DNA of 64,000 bases from an uncultured Saccharospirillaceae bacterium (lineage in GTDB: Bacteria; Pseudomonadota; Gammaproteobacteria; Pseudomonadales; Oceanobacteraceae). Each line of letters starts with the position of its first letter. Positions within the stretch are counted from its first letter, which is position 1. A model generated the notes under the pieces. That model worked only from the letters and a program-made list of their open reading frames with translations. It was not told where the DNA came from and did not search any database. The stretch spans positions 434,001 through 498,000 of the forward strand of contig CANNFT010000003.1 of assembly GCA_947503895.1 (NCBI GenBank). The letters are read 5' to 3'. A program made the position numbers and the translations under genes. This document shows, in pieces, positions 36,490-46,256 of the stretch.

Positions 36490-36736
36490 ATTTTCCCGAT
36501 TGTTTCACTGCTTTGTCTGTTATTTGAACGTCTAAAAAGCCTGTAAATGCACGGCTCATTCATTCCCTTTCGACTGCTCAATTTTCATTATTCTCCATCA
36601 TTTATCCGACCCTCATATTTAGGTGTGGTGCTCAAAAAGAGCATGATGCCTATGTGCACGACCCAATTCCGAATAGAATGATTAGCTGGTAAAGTGTCGA
36701 AAACGATAAGAATGAATGGAATTGAGAGACTGCATC

Positions 36737-37840
36737 ATGAAAGCCACAACAGCACTTGGGTTATTTGTTAGTGTCACATTGGTCGCTTACTTAGCATTTT
36801 GGCCTGTTCCAATTGAGCCAGTTGCGTGGAATGCGCCATCAAACGGCGGTTATTCGGGATTATTTGCTCAGAACCAGCATCTGAGTCAGGTAAATCGAAT
36901 TGAATTGAGTGATTCGGAAGGGCCCGAAGATTTAGCGATGGATCAATCCGGCAATGTATATTTTTCGTTGTTAAACGGAGACATTAAGCGCTTACTGCCC
37001 AATGGAACGATTGAGACGGTGATTAACACGAAGGGGCGTCCACTTGGTATTGAATTTGATTCAAATGGTAATTTGATTATAGCGGACGCTTTCCGTGGAC
37101 TGCTATCCGTATCACCAGCGGGCCAATTAACCACATTATTAACGGAAGTCGATGGCCTACCCTTGAAATACGCTGACGATGTTGATGTGGCCGAAAACGG
37201 TTTAATTTATTTGAGTGATGCATCGACCAAATTTCATGCTGAGCAATATGGAACCTACGCTGCAAGCTTGCTGGATATCATTGAGCATGCCGGTCACGGG
37301 CGTATTATTGAATTTGATCCAGTAAATAACTCTGCCACGACGTTGGTCGGCAACTTAAATTTTGCCAACGGTGTGACGGTTAGCCATGATCAGACTCGTG
37401 TATTGTTTAACGAAACAGGCAGCTATCGAGTACTGTCTGTTGGCTTAACGGGAGCGGAGCGTGGCAAAGTCGATGTCATTATTGACAATCTTCCGGGGTT
37501 TCCTGACAACATCAATCGCGGATCAAAGGGTGCTTATTGGATTGGCTTGGTGTCTCCGCGAAGTAAACCCCTCGACCTGTTGTCCGATTTCCCAGAGCTG
37601 CGCAAAGTCGTACAGCGTTTACCTGAAGTTTTTCGACCAAAGGCGAAATCTTTTGGACATGTTATCGCTATAAACGATCTCGGTGCGGTCGTGCAAAACC
37701 TCCAAGATCCGCTTGGAATGTATGGATATACCACCGGAGCGCTTGAAAATGGCAAATGGCTATACCTCAGCAGCTTGCATGAGAAGGCACTCGCTGTCAC
37801 AGCAAACCCACACTATGACCCTAAAAATGATAGTGAATAA
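36737..37840 (+). CDS. SMP-30 / strictosidine-synthase-like lactonase (APMAP type), membrane-anchored
   Basis: From ATG 36737 the product is 367 residues. It starts with a membrane anchor or signal (ALGLFVSVTLVAYLAFWPV) and continues as a six-bladed beta-propeller: GPEDLAMDQSGNVYFSLLNG, RPLGIEFDSNGNLIIADAF, ADDVDVAENGLIYLSDAST and NFANGVTVSHDQTRVLFNET. GFPDNINRGSKGAYWIGLVS and the Asn and Asp positions that bind the catalytic calcium complete the pattern, as in APMAP and paraoxonase-like lactonases. An in-frame start at 36716 precedes it, but GAGAG is better placed for 36737. The enzyme probably acts on lactones or aryl esters in the periplasm; the substrate is unknown. It is not part of the ACAD11-like operon, from which it is separated by 305 bases. 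Confidence 0.85.
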   Translation: MKATTALGLFVSVTLVAYLAFWPVPIEPVAWNAPSNGGYSGLFAQNQHLSQVNRIELSDSEGPEDLAMDQSGNVYFSLLNGDIKRLLPNGTIETVINTKGRPLGIEFDSNGNLIIADAFRGLLSVSPAGQLTTLLTEVDGLPLKYADDVDVAENGLIYLSDASTKFHAEQYGTYAASLLDIIEHAGHGRIIEFDPVNNSATTLVGNLNFANGVTVSHDQTRVLFNETGSYRVLSVGLTGAERGKVDVIIDNLPGFPDNINRGSKGAYWIGLVSPRSKPLDLLSDFPELRKVVQRLPEVFRPKAKSFGHVIAINDLGAVVQNLQDPLGMYGYTTGALENGKWLYLSSLHEKALAVTANPHYDPKNDSE

Positions 37841-37872
37841 GGCCGCTGTGCGATTGGCGTAAGTTCGGCAGT

Positions 37873-40029
37873 TTAAAAAATATAGCGACATTCAAGTTGT
37901 AAGCGAGTGTCGTTACTGCCTGATGGCACATGCCTGTTTCGATCAAAGTTTTGAATGTCGGGATGAAATTGTTTGTTATTTAATAGATTTTCAAATGTTA
38001 GGTTACTCTGCCATTGAGCCGCTTTCCACTGTACATTTGCGTTTAACAAAGTAATAGACTTGGCGTTGTCTCTTTCTGAAATATATCGAATCGATGAACC
38101 TAGCCGCCAAGCCGCGTTCAATATATAGCTACCACCAATATTGATATTATATTTGGGTACAAATAGTGCGGTATGGTCACGGGCAATACGCTCATTTCCT
38201 TGCCGTAGCCAAGAGCCATTAATATAAATATCTTGCGCCGTTCCGTGATGGCGATAATCTAATTCAAATCCATGTCGCGCGTAGCTGTTGGAGTTTGTAT
38301 ATTTTACTTGTCCATCACTTTCTGTAGATCGGAATATAAAATCTTCAGCTGTGAGTTGAAATACATTTGCCACGAATAAATGACGTGAAGCTTGATAGCT
38401 ATACGCTAACTCAACGGTTTTAATCTTTTCGGCCTTTAAATTCTCGTCACCCTTGATCACATTGGGTGCGATATTGATGTATTGCTGCACGAAGTTTGGG
38501 GCGTTAAATCCGACGGAGTATAGTGCTTTTAATGTTTGCTGATTTGAAAGCTGGCGCACTAATGCAATGCGGGGGAGCCAACTGCTTCCAGCTTGCTCAT
38601 TATTAATGTATCGAGCACCTAGCACCATTCGGTTCGCACCCCAATGACCATCGAATTGAGAGTAAAAGGCGTGTTCTTCGGTAATGTTGGACTCCAGTGA
38701 AGTGGTGACAGGTTCATGATTTGTATTGTAATTTTGATAATGAGCGGTTGAGCGACTTTCGAATTCTATTCCGTTGAGCCATTTAATCGCTGGCCCTACG
38801 ATCACTTCATTTTTGATGCCCGTTCGAATCCGGTTATTGTCATTCCCATCGTTTGCAAACGTTTGTTCACCGTCTTGATTAAACCCCAAAAGACTTTGTG
38901 TCGGAATATTTAAGTAGAAATTGTTGACGTCAGCGTACAATTGAATATCGCCGATGGGGGAACTAACCCGAGTGTTGCCATATAAGAGCGTGCCTTCATA
39001 TTCCAGAGTGCTTTCATTCAATGTTGAGGCGGCTGCTGCTAGGCCATTCATTTCACTTCTGAAATGATGAAGGCCAAGGCTCCATGTTGAAGATTGTGCT
39101 TTACTCCACAACGAATACCCTTTATCCGCTTTTTGAATTTCTGTAGAAGTTGGAGTATCAGGAGGATAAATTGTCGGCACAGGCCTGTTATCAAAAGTTT
39201 CTGAATAACCTGTTTCTGTTTGAAAATGAAATCCAGTCTGAATTTGGAAGGTCGAGAATTGGTGGCCATAAAACCCAGACGCTTGCCGTTCTCCTAAATT
39301 GCCTAAGCTTGCAGCCATCTCGTTATTAGAATCCTGCTTGGTAATGACGTTGATCACGCCACCTGAGGCATTTGTTCCGTAGATCACCGCGCCGGGGCCG
39401 CGAATCACTTCTACGCGCTCGATGTACGTGAATGGCATCGCTAGAATTGGAAAGTCACCGTGTGCGGGTTGCCAGTAGGGAACGCCGTCGAGTAGGAAAA
39501 GCACCTTCTGATTAAAGGCTTCTACGATGCCTCGAATCATGACACCCTTTGTGCCGATTGCGGAGTCCTGAACGACGACGCCAGGCACAAAATTGAGTAA
39601 AGCTTCCAGGTCTTGTAATCCTAAATGGCGCATATTGGCAGTTTCATAGCGCGTGGCGATGACGGGAGTGTCGCGTATACGCTCAGGCTCTGAGGTGGCA
39701 AGGGCAGAACCGATGGAAACTCTTAACTCTGACAGAGCATCAAGGTCTAAATTAAAAAGGTCATCGTCGCTGTTTGCGAGAGTCGTGCAGGGAGTACAGA
39801 CTGAAATGGCCATAAAAAGGACGGTAGCATGCCCAAGACCACTGAAATTACTTGATGTCTGCTTATATGGTCTAGCATCGAGTGTATGCATAGAGGCGAA
39901 AGCTTGGCTTCTAGTCCAGTGCATCCCGGTCACGTTTAATCGAGTCAATTCAATGTATGAGTATAGGTCGTTCAATACAACCTGTGACAGAAGCCGATAG
40001 GAATTGTCCATAATTGAAATCGGCATCAC
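37873..40029 (-). CDS. TonB-dependent outer-membrane receptor
   Basis: The protein has the plug-domain sequence RDTPVIATRYETANMRHLGL, then LLNFVPGVVVQDSAIGTKGV, LFLLDGVPYWQPAHGD, IERVEVIRGPGAVIYGTNAS and GGVINVITKQD, all typical of TonB-dependent receptors. It ends with a beta-barrel and a terminal FENLLNNKQFHPD to LQLECRYIF, whose last residue is Phe, the outer-membrane assembly signal. The frame is open from 40029. The start is uncertain: the N-terminal 46 residues are unusual, and a later ATG (39891) followed by a hydrophobic stretch (HATVLFMAISVCTPCTTLA) looks like the true signal peptide. No TonB/ExbBD or siderophore genes are adjacent, so iron chelate, haem or another ligand is possible. 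Confidence 0.88.
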   Translation of the reverse strand: MMPISIMDNSYRLLSQVVLNDLYSYIELTRLNVTGMHWTRSQAFASMHTLDARPYKQTSSNFSGLGHATVLFMAISVCTPCTTLANSDDDLFNLDLDALSELRVSIGSALATSEPERIRDTPVIATRYETANMRHLGLQDLEALLNFVPGVVVQDSAIGTKGVMIRGIVEAFNQKVLFLLDGVPYWQPAHGDFPILAMPFTYIERVEVIRGPGAVIYGTNASGGVINVITKQDSNNEMAASLGNLGERQASGFYGHQFSTFQIQTGFHFQTETGYSETFDNRPVPTIYPPDTPTSTEIQKADKGYSLWSKAQSSTWSLGLHHFRSEMNGLAAAASTLNESTLEYEGTLLYGNTRVSSPIGDIQLYADVNNFYLNIPTQSLLGFNQDGEQTFANDGNDNNRIRTGIKNEVIVGPAIKWLNGIEFESRSTAHYQNYNTNHEPVTTSLESNITEEHAFYSQFDGHWGANRMVLGARYINNEQAGSSWLPRIALVRQLSNQQTLKALYSVGFNAPNFVQQYINIAPNVIKGDENLKAEKIKTVELAYSYQASRHLFVANVFQLTAEDFIFRSTESDGQVKYTNSNSYARHGFELDYRHHGTAQDIYINGSWLRQGNERIARDHTALFVPKYNINIGGSYILNAAWRLGSSIRYISERDNAKSITLLNANVQWKAAQWQSNLTFENLLNNKQFHPDIQNFDRNRHVPSGSNDTRLQLECRYIF

Positions 40030-40132
40030 ATTGACGGCTATATATTACCGAGCTGAACCTATTATTTATTGAGCACCACAATTAGTATTTCTCATCTAAT
40101 TATCAATTAAAATCACCTCAGGAGAGTAAGCA

Positions 40133-40804
40133 ATGAGTAAAGTATTTGTGGTGGGTTCATTGGCAGCTATCGGGATTGTGGGGTGGATATTAGTGGTTGG
40201 CCCTGACAGCACGATTGTGAAGACACCTGCGACAGTTGGTGAGCATACTGCGGATACGTCTTCGAACGACGTGAAAATAGAAGAGCAAGAGGCTGCGATG
40301 GAAGAGGCCATGATCGTCATGATGACCGGCGGTGAAAGACCGCAGCGGATTACCCCTGAACGTTCAGAGGATGAAGCCATTCAATCCATGTTGAATCATC
40401 AACAATTTCAGCAGGAGATGCAAAGTATCCTATCCCAAGGAGAAAATGTGGATCCGGAGACGGTGCAAAAGCTTCAATCGGATCTTGATGAGCTCGTAGC
40501 GGAAGACATGGTTACACCATTTGAAGAGTTAATGATTCGTTTAGCGCTCATTAAAAACTCTGTCGATGAGTCGACATTCGAAACACTTTCAGAGCAAATG
40601 ATGGCAGATTATGAGGCGCGTGTTGATATGGAAAAATCGACAGTGCAGCCGGATTCTCGACACTTAACCTATAAAGAGCAAGAGCGCAAAGTCGTGCAAG
40701 AAGTACTGTCGATGAGTCACTATCCCGATGGCCTCAGTCGAGACGACTACCTAAGAAAGCGATTAGATGAAGTGAGAAGCGAAATTTACTCGATGAACGA
40801 ATAG
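40133..40804 (+). CDS. Hypothetical protein with N-terminal membrane anchor
   Basis: I do not recognise a family for this 223-residue protein. Residues 1-22 (SKVFVVGSLAAIGIVGWIL) form one hydrophobic segment that acts as an uncleaved signal or membrane anchor. The rest is Glu-, Gln- and Ser-rich and mostly helical, with runs such as NHQQFQQEMQSILSQG and a C-terminal YKEQERKVVQEVLSM. No catalytic motif is apparent. The arrangement of a short anchor and a helical periplasmic domain resembles lipase-chaperone-like proteins in outline, but sequence support is weak. AGGAGAG (40118-40124) is a strong ribosome binding site before the ATG. It is divergent from the TonB receptor and convergent with the esterase. 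Confidence 0.7.
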   Translation: MSKVFVVGSLAAIGIVGWILVVGPDSTIVKTPATVGEHTADTSSNDVKIEEQEAAMEEAMIVMMTGGERPQRITPERSEDEAIQSMLNHQQFQQEMQSILSQGENVDPETVQKLQSDLDELVAEDMVTPFEELMIRLALIKNSVDESTFETLSEQMMADYEARVDMEKSTVQPDSRHLTYKEQERKVVQEVLSMSHYPDGLSRDDYLRKRLDEVRSEIYSMNE

Positions 40805-40890
40805 ACTTGTAAACGGATGAAACCATGGCGAACGATACTGTTTAATATGAATTAAACGCCTTACTTGCTCGTCGCGCTGTTCGAAACATG

Positions 40891-40922
40891 GCACAGCTAA
40901 ACTTGAAATAGCTTAGCTGTGC
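40891..40922. terminator. Hairpin between convergent genes
   Basis: GCACAGCTAA (40891-40900) pairs perfectly with TTAGCTGTGC (40913-40922) around a 12-base loop. A second shorter hairpin (GGGCA, 40929 area, with TGCCC near 40948) follows. They lie between the hypothetical protein and the esterase, which converge. T-runs are poor, so a bidirectional or factor-assisted role is likely. Confidence 0.5.
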
Positions 40923-40971
40923 AGGAAAGGGCATCCTATTATAAGAGGTGCCCTAATGAGCGACTCAACGG

Positions 40972-42417
40972 CTACATAAGTTTGTTGAGTAATTCGTAAA
41001 TTAAATTCTTTGGTTTATTGTAATCTGATTCTGTGTCGTTCTCGCTGGCGCTTAACACGCTTCCTGTGCCGTCTAAGACGTTATCAATAAAATGGCTGAG
41101 TTCTAACCCTATTTCTTGAATGTCGCCATGATTAAAGTCGACAATGGTGGTGCAGTGACTATCGTTCAGCGCGCGGTATCTCGGCATGTAGTACCCAAAG
41201 TTATCATGGGCACTTAAATCATTCTGCATACGCGAAGTATCAAGGTGCCATCTAGCCCGTACGCGCATTTTTGCGGTCTGCTCGTCGGGTGCATTGATAA
41301 TGTCATCGTAGAATCGTTCGTACGAATACCCCGAGTAATTGCCATCATCCCAGAAATGAGTGTGTCCTAGTCGATCTTGATGGAATTTTGAAGCCAACGA
41401 CGTCATGAGCGTGCCCATGTTATTTGGGTTAAACGAGGGTAGTTCACTTTCGATATACGCCAGCGGACTTTCGGCATCGTCGTACAATCCCCATGCTTCT
41501 TTAATTTTTTCGTGCAATTTAACGGACGGATACAGAGTCGGGTCGGCTCCGAGTGGTGCTGAAAATACCGGCCCAGAATCGTTGATTAAAAAACTTCGTT
41601 GCGGTGCAATGTCGCGGCGAAGCGGGAAGTAATTCGATAAACTGCCTGTCCCACCTGCACTGCATCCCGTACTCACCATTTGTGCAGGCTTTGGCAGGTT
41701 GTCTTTTAGCCAAGCTGTAACAGCTCGAACATTTCTTAGTCCATTGTGATGCCACACTAAAGGTTCATTGGCGCCTGTTTTATCTTCATATATGGTTGTT
41801 TTATCGCCTGCATAGATATCACCGGTGCAGTATGGGACGTACACCATATTCCAATTCTGGGTTTTAGTACGTGTCCATGGGTGCAATCTAAATACAAAGG
41901 GGCTGACTAAGCTCGCTGCGGGATTTTTTAAAGCCATGTAATCATCTGGAATACCATTCGGGTTTCTGGCACCGCGGATTCCGGACTGGCCTGAGCAACT
42001 TTCATAATCCCAACATGCGCCGCCACCTTCCATATAAATAATCGTATTGCTGGTGTTTGGAACACGATTGACGAAGAACTTATAAGGCGAACCATCTCCG
42101 CATACGGCCCCAGTATCTGTATGTAATTGTACCGTTTGCCACTTGTAATGTTTTTTAGGCGCCCAACCGTCTTCAAAATGAGCTGGATTACTCAGTAAAG
42201 GATACAGCCCAGTTCTCTGTGTCGGGGTTACAGGATGATCGGCAGCTGGCGGGCTGGTTAAATGCTTGATGGTATCGCACCACGAATAGTCACCCAACTC
42301 ATTTCCAGCAGGGCAAATGGCCTTTTTAATTTTATCCCAAAGTCCTGCGGTTGCAGAGAGTGAAGTGAGGGAAAGGCAGAGCACTAGACAGTATTGAAGC
42401 GAACGTTTTATTGTCAT
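40972..42417 (-). CDS. Secreted pectinacetylesterase-family (Notum-like) hydrolase
   Basis: From ATG 42417 the product is 481 residues. It opens with a signal peptide (RSLQYCLVLCLSLTSLSATA). The start is fixed by AGGA six bases ahead, in preference to an ATG 18 codons upstream. The family motifs are ordered as in pectinacetylesterases: IIYMEGGGACWDYESCSGQ (oxyanion region, 127-145), YVPYCTGDIYAGD near 193, the nucleophile STGCSAGGTGSLSNY (Ser253), then an Asp and SHCTTIVDFNHGDIQEIG with a histidine. It is a serine carboxylesterase, probably periplasmic or secreted. In plants the enzymes remove acetyl groups from pectin; in animals Notum removes palmitoleate from Wnt. Bacterial substrates are mostly unknown. 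There is no adjacent sugar-uptake gene. Confidence 0.88.
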   Translation of the reverse strand: MTIKRSLQYCLVLCLSLTSLSATAGLWDKIKKAICPAGNELGDYSWCDTIKHLTSPPAADHPVTPTQRTGLYPLLSNPAHFEDGWAPKKHYKWQTVQLHTDTGAVCGDGSPYKFFVNRVPNTSNTIIYMEGGGACWDYESCSGQSGIRGARNPNGIPDDYMALKNPAASLVSPFVFRLHPWTRTKTQNWNMVYVPYCTGDIYAGDKTTIYEDKTGANEPLVWHHNGLRNVRAVTAWLKDNLPKPAQMVSTGCSAGGTGSLSNYFPLRRDIAPQRSFLINDSGPVFSAPLGADPTLYPSVKLHEKIKEAWGLYDDAESPLAYIESELPSFNPNNMGTLMTSLASKFHQDRLGHTHFWDDGNYSGYSYERFYDDIINAPDEQTAKMRVRARWHLDTSRMQNDLSAHDNFGYYMPRYRALNDSHCTTIVDFNHGDIQEIGLELSHFIDNVLDGTGSVLSASENDTESDYNKPKNLIYELLNKLM

Positions 42418-42598
42418 AATCAGTCCTAATGTTTCGATTGATTGAATCTCACTCAGGTTGGGTGAGGTCAAGCTAACGGATTCATTGCCAGATTAAGACT
42501 AGTCGTAATCATCATAATTTCTAATTTTTGCTTTGTTGTCAGCGCGATCTATTAATCAATGAGTTTGTAGAGACTTTATGTTTATTGGCTTAGAAAAA

Positions 42599-43513
42599 TT
42601 AATCCATAACGGCCATTAATATCATATGGCCAGTACCATATTGTTTAACCGAAATTTTGATATCAAGGCGTTTGTCACTGGATGATGAGCCTAGTTTATC
42701 CAAACGGTCGAAGGGTTTCGGAATAAGGTGAACGCCTTTCAATTTTAAATCTTGCTGGCTATTAGGGTCGTAAAATAATGCAGACACCATTTTCATTAAT
42801 CGTTTTAAATTATCGAGTATTTCCTTAGAAAGCGTTTTACTTTCTAAAACCGTTTTAACATCGCTATGGTGCGCATTATTATAAGCACAACCTAAAATGG
42901 TTGCTGCTGGGAAATCTAATATACTGACAGCTTTGATGACATCCTGATGATTGTCTGCGAATAAGCCCATGACATAGGGTAGGAGACTGTAGTCGATATC
43001 AGTCTGTCCCACTTTGCTTAGTTCGACATGGCGTTCAGTAAAGCCATCTAATATTTTGTCTAAAGACGCGATGGAAGGAAGCTGAAGTTCATACCCTGTA
43101 TGATCATCACTGCTTTTATAGTTAGTTAACAGGGACTCTCCTTCAACCGAGCCTTGCACGACTGGCAACACCGCTTTTTGCAGCTCGGCAATTTCAAATG
43201 GCTTGTGCACAACAAATAGTGCCCCTGCTTCTTTTGCCTCGACAATTCTTATAGGAGACGTTTCAGTCGTGACTAAACCCACTTTAGTGGGAAGCATTTG
43301 GCGACGGAGTTCTTGAAGCAGCTCTAAGCCAGACATGTTTGGCATGTGCCAGTCAGTAATCACCAAGTCTGGTTCCCAGCTGCGAATCAAGTCCAAAGCT
43401 TCTGCACCATCATTCGCCATTTTAAACTGAATGTCGCTGTAACCTGCTTTTTCGAGGCTTCGACGAACGATTGTTTGCATGGCTGGACTATCATCAACTA
43501 TTAGCAGTTTCAT
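42599..43513 (-). CDS. Response regulator with unusual C-terminal domain
   Basis: The 304-residue protein has a complete receiver domain (1-115): Asp7-Asp8 (LLIVDDSP), the phospho-acceptor Asp54 in VITDWHMPNMSG, Thr82-Thr83 and Lys104 in VVHKPFE. Residues 130-304 have no DNA-binding motif or enzyme signature. They read as an alpha/beta region (QLPSIASLDKILDGF, FPAATILGCAYNNAH, ending YGTGHMILMAVMD) and might be a CheX/CheC-like fold, though I see no E-x-x-N phosphatase motif. The protein should relay a phosphoryl signal without direct DNA binding. It is divergent from a membrane coiled-coil gene at 43646. A similar RR-only arrangement is common for chemotaxis-type regulators in marine gammaproteobacteria. 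Confidence 0.85.
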   Translation of the reverse strand: MKLLIVDDSPAMQTIVRRSLEKAGYSDIQFKMANDGAEALDLIRSWEPDLVITDWHMPNMSGLELLQELRRQMLPTKVGLVTTETSPIRIVEAKEAGALFVVHKPFEIAELQKAVLPVVQGSVEGESLLTNYKSSDDHTGYELQLPSIASLDKILDGFTERHVELSKVGQTDIDYSLLPYVMGLFADNHQDVIKAVSILDFPAATILGCAYNNAHHSDVKTVLESKTLSKEILDNLKRLMKMVSALFYDPNSQQDLKLKGVHLIPKPFDRLDKLGSSSSDKRLDIKISVKQYGTGHMILMAVMD

Positions 43514-43645
43514 TAAATGACTGAGGCAACCTCATTTATCCTGTTTTACATTTAATTATAGAAGGGACATATCATGACGATGTGCTAGAAATAGCCAATA
43601 GAATCGGTTCATTTAAATGGTTATCAGTTTTGGGTCTAAACCGTA

Positions 43646-44524
43646 ATGGATACAGCATATATTGTTATAACAGAATTGATAGCCGTCATCATTATCATGG
43701 CGGCAATCGGTTTCGTTGTCATTCGAGATAAGAAGAGTGAGATAGTCGATCTAAAGGAAGTGAACGACAGCTTGATGCAAAAAATTGAGGAATTACAAGA
43801 GTTGGTCCGCGAACACAGAGAAGGGGAACAAGAAATAGCGGATGGTTTTTTTGAAGTGGGGCAAGACATCAGTCAGGGCATTGATGGAATATTAGACTCC
43901 ACTGCAGATGAATGGAGCGAAATGGAACGCATTGGCGATGAACAGCTGGCCTCATTAAAGCATATGCGAGAGTTGATAGATTTAAGCGAAGAATTCGATC
44001 AGGAACTCGATGTGGCGTCATTGAAGGCGCGAATTAAAGATCTAGAGCGATCGCTTGAAAGAGCCGTAAGGCGAGCAAAAATTCAGAAGCGTGAACTTGA
44101 TACCGCCAAAAACAACTCTAAATTGCTAAAGGATAAGGTGAATGAGCTATCGCGGCGAATTCTTAGTATGGGCGCACTAGAGATTAGAGAGAAAAGACTA
44201 CAACGTGACAAAGAACGACTAAAAAATCGGTTGGCGGAAATGAAGAATAAATATGAAACTCAAAAAGGCATTGCTACGAATTTAAAATCTGAATTAAAGA
44301 CAAGTTTTAGGGCCAGCGAGGTCAATAACTTGAAAGACGAACTAAAATCCGCGGAAGACGAATTACAGCGAACTCTAGCCGAGAAAAAATTCATTGAGTC
44401 ACATTTTGTGAGCTTGGATGAAATCGCTAAAGACGGCGAAGACATGCGAATGGAGCTTGATCGAGCACGACGAGAAATTCAAACATTAGAGCAAACCGTC
44501 ATTGAAATGGATAAAAGCACCTAA
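43646..44524 (+). CDS. Membrane-anchored coiled-coil protein, unknown
   Basis: I do not recognise a family for this 292-residue protein. One membrane segment near 5-26 (IVITELIAVIIIMAAIGFVV) is followed by an almost continuous coiled coil, with heptads such as LKEVNDSLMQKIEELQELV, a Glu/Asp-rich acidic part near 70-110, and basic runs (KRELDTAKNNSKLLKDK and IREKRLQRDKERLKNRL). This layout is of a cytoplasmic coiled coil on a single anchor. It resembles cell-pole or flagellar-signalling scaffolds in shape only. It is divergent from the response regulator across 132 bases, so shared regulation is likely. A pairing with the regulator is inferred. Confidence 0.75.
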   Translation: MDTAYIVITELIAVIIIMAAIGFVVIRDKKSEIVDLKEVNDSLMQKIEELQELVREHREGEQEIADGFFEVGQDISQGIDGILDSTADEWSEMERIGDEQLASLKHMRELIDLSEEFDQELDVASLKARIKDLERSLERAVRRAKIQKRELDTAKNNSKLLKDKVNELSRRILSMGALEIREKRLQRDKERLKNRLAEMKNKYETQKGIATNLKSELKTSFRASEVNNLKDELKSAEDELQRTLAEKKFIESHFVSLDEIAKDGEDMRMELDRARREIQTLEQTVIEMDKST

Positions 44525-44739
44525 TATTTTAATTTCACCGTTTCCATCAACATGCTAGAAAATACTGAAGAGGGGCTTGTGCTAACCAGAATATCACTAA
44601 TTATTGTCCCTTCAATGGATTGCCCCATCCCACATTGGTTCTCTAATAAATATTGGGTTATAAAAAATGCCCTTAGTGAATATAATCGGTAGTCAAATAA
44701 AAAATCAGATAAATATCAACAACGATTAGGCGCGTTTAC

Positions 44740-45657
44740 ATGCTACCGATTGTCTATCATCCCAATTATTCCTGTCCATTTCCTGAAGATCATCGCTTTG
44801 TGATGAGTAAATTTGAGCGCTTATATCATTATGTCTGCACTCAAGGTTACATCGCAGAAAGCAGCGAAAATCTATTTCACCCAGAAACCGCTAGTTTATC
44901 GGACTTAGCCATTGCTCATGATGTGGCGTATCTAGAAAACCTGTGTCTTAATAGAGTGGATTCGAGCGAGTGGCGTCGAATAGGCTTACCTTGGAGTGAG
45001 GCGCTGATTGAGCGAACGTTAACAGCACCGAATGGTACGTTATTGACGGCGCGTTTGGCATTGGATCGCGGTATGGCCTGTCATTTGGCAGGAGGCACGC
45101 ATCACGCTCATTACGACTTTGGTTCAGGCTTCTGTATGCTCAATGATTTAGCGTATACCGTCCTTACGTTACTCAAAACCAATGAAGTGAAGAAAGTGCT
45201 TATTTTTGATTTGGATGTCCATCAAGGAGATGGTACGGCTGCCATTTTACAGCATGAGTCTCGTGCGTTTACGTGCTCTATTCATTGTGAGAAAAATTTC
45301 CCCTTCAGAAAACAAAAAAGCGATTTAGATATCGGATTAGCAGTCGGTTTAAAAGATGCCGAATACTTGAAGGTGGTCGAAAAAACACTCTTACAACTAT
45401 TAGATGAGCGGCAGCCCGATTTGGTTCTCTATGATGCCGGTGTGGATATATGGCAGCACGATGGGTTGGGGCGTTTGGATATTTCTTGGCAAGGATTACA
45501 TGAGCGTGATGAGCTAGTGCTTAAAACGTGTTTAGGAAAGCATATACCTGTCGGGACAGTGATAGGCGGTGGTTATGACAAAGATCACGCACAATTGGCG
45601 GCGCGTCATGGCATAGTGGTGGATACGGCTTGGCATCTTTACCATCAATATTGCTAG
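44740..45657 (+). CDS. Histone-deacetylase-family amidohydrolase
   Basis: The 305-residue enzyme is of the arginase/deacetylase fold. It has the paired catalytic histidines His121-His122 in LAGGTHHAHYDFGSGFC, the zinc ligands Asp159 and His161 in IFDLDVHQGDGTA, the third ligand Asp236 in YDAGVDIWQHD, and Tyr279 in VIGGGYDKD, which polarises the substrate carbonyl. All residues needed for deacetylation are present. Bacterial HDAC homologues act on acetylpolyamines, acetoin-linked targets or acetyl-lysine proteins. The preceding coiled-coil gene shares direction but 215 bases separate them. No acetyltransferase is nearby, so the substrate is open. Confidence 0.92.
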   Translation: MLPIVYHPNYSCPFPEDHRFVMSKFERLYHYVCTQGYIAESSENLFHPETASLSDLAIAHDVAYLENLCLNRVDSSEWRRIGLPWSEALIERTLTAPNGTLLTARLALDRGMACHLAGGTHHAHYDFGSGFCMLNDLAYTVLTLLKTNEVKKVLIFDLDVHQGDGTAAILQHESRAFTCSIHCEKNFPFRKQKSDLDIGLAVGLKDAEYLKVVEKTLLQLLDERQPDLVLYDAGVDIWQHDGLGRLDISWQGLHERDELVLKTCLGKHIPVGTVIGGGYDKDHAQLAARHGIVVDTAWHLYHQYC

Positions 45658-46256
45658 TTGTTAATTGCTAATATGACTCAAACTTGCTGTGTGAGCATTT
45701 AAACGAATATCGACCGTTCATAATTTAGAATATTATTGGATCGTTAATTAAATGACTGTACAGCTTGTGCTGTAACACTCGCATCTGATTCTATTAGGTA
45801 GATTTCATATGTGCAAAGCATTTTGAGTAGCCGGTTTGACTTCAAATATATTCCCCCATATGTGCGATGCAGAAATAAATTATCAATATTATTCTCAGTG
45901 CTTGGCCCATATGACCATTATGAGGCGCTGCAATTAAATAATCTAATCTGTATGCGTCAATAGGTTATATTGAGCATTGAACTGTGCAAATAGCATCTTG
46001 GTGCTGTTTAATTATTTCTTGCGTATGCAGTGGTTGTCATTTTTGATTTCCTTTAAGGAGTTGCACGGTATCAATGATGTTTCATTTTTATCGATATATT
46101 CGTCAATAATGGTGAGACGATGGTATAAAAATAGTAAGCACTAATTTAATGGCGAGAACACCCCTTATTTCTGTTCCTTTATTCTGAAAGCGTATTGTTC
46201 AATCTTTTGAAGTGCAGATATAATCCTCTAAAACCCCTAATGAAATAAAAATAATA
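45658..46256. other. AT-rich intergenic region (599 bases)
   Basis: No gene is supported in this AT-rich stretch. It contains several CATATG-like words (45809, 45857, 45909 areas) and TAAATTAT-type runs, but no repeat of more than about eight bases that I could confirm. It precedes the second AraC gene and must contain its promoter. No riboswitch signature was recognised. Confidence 0.4.
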
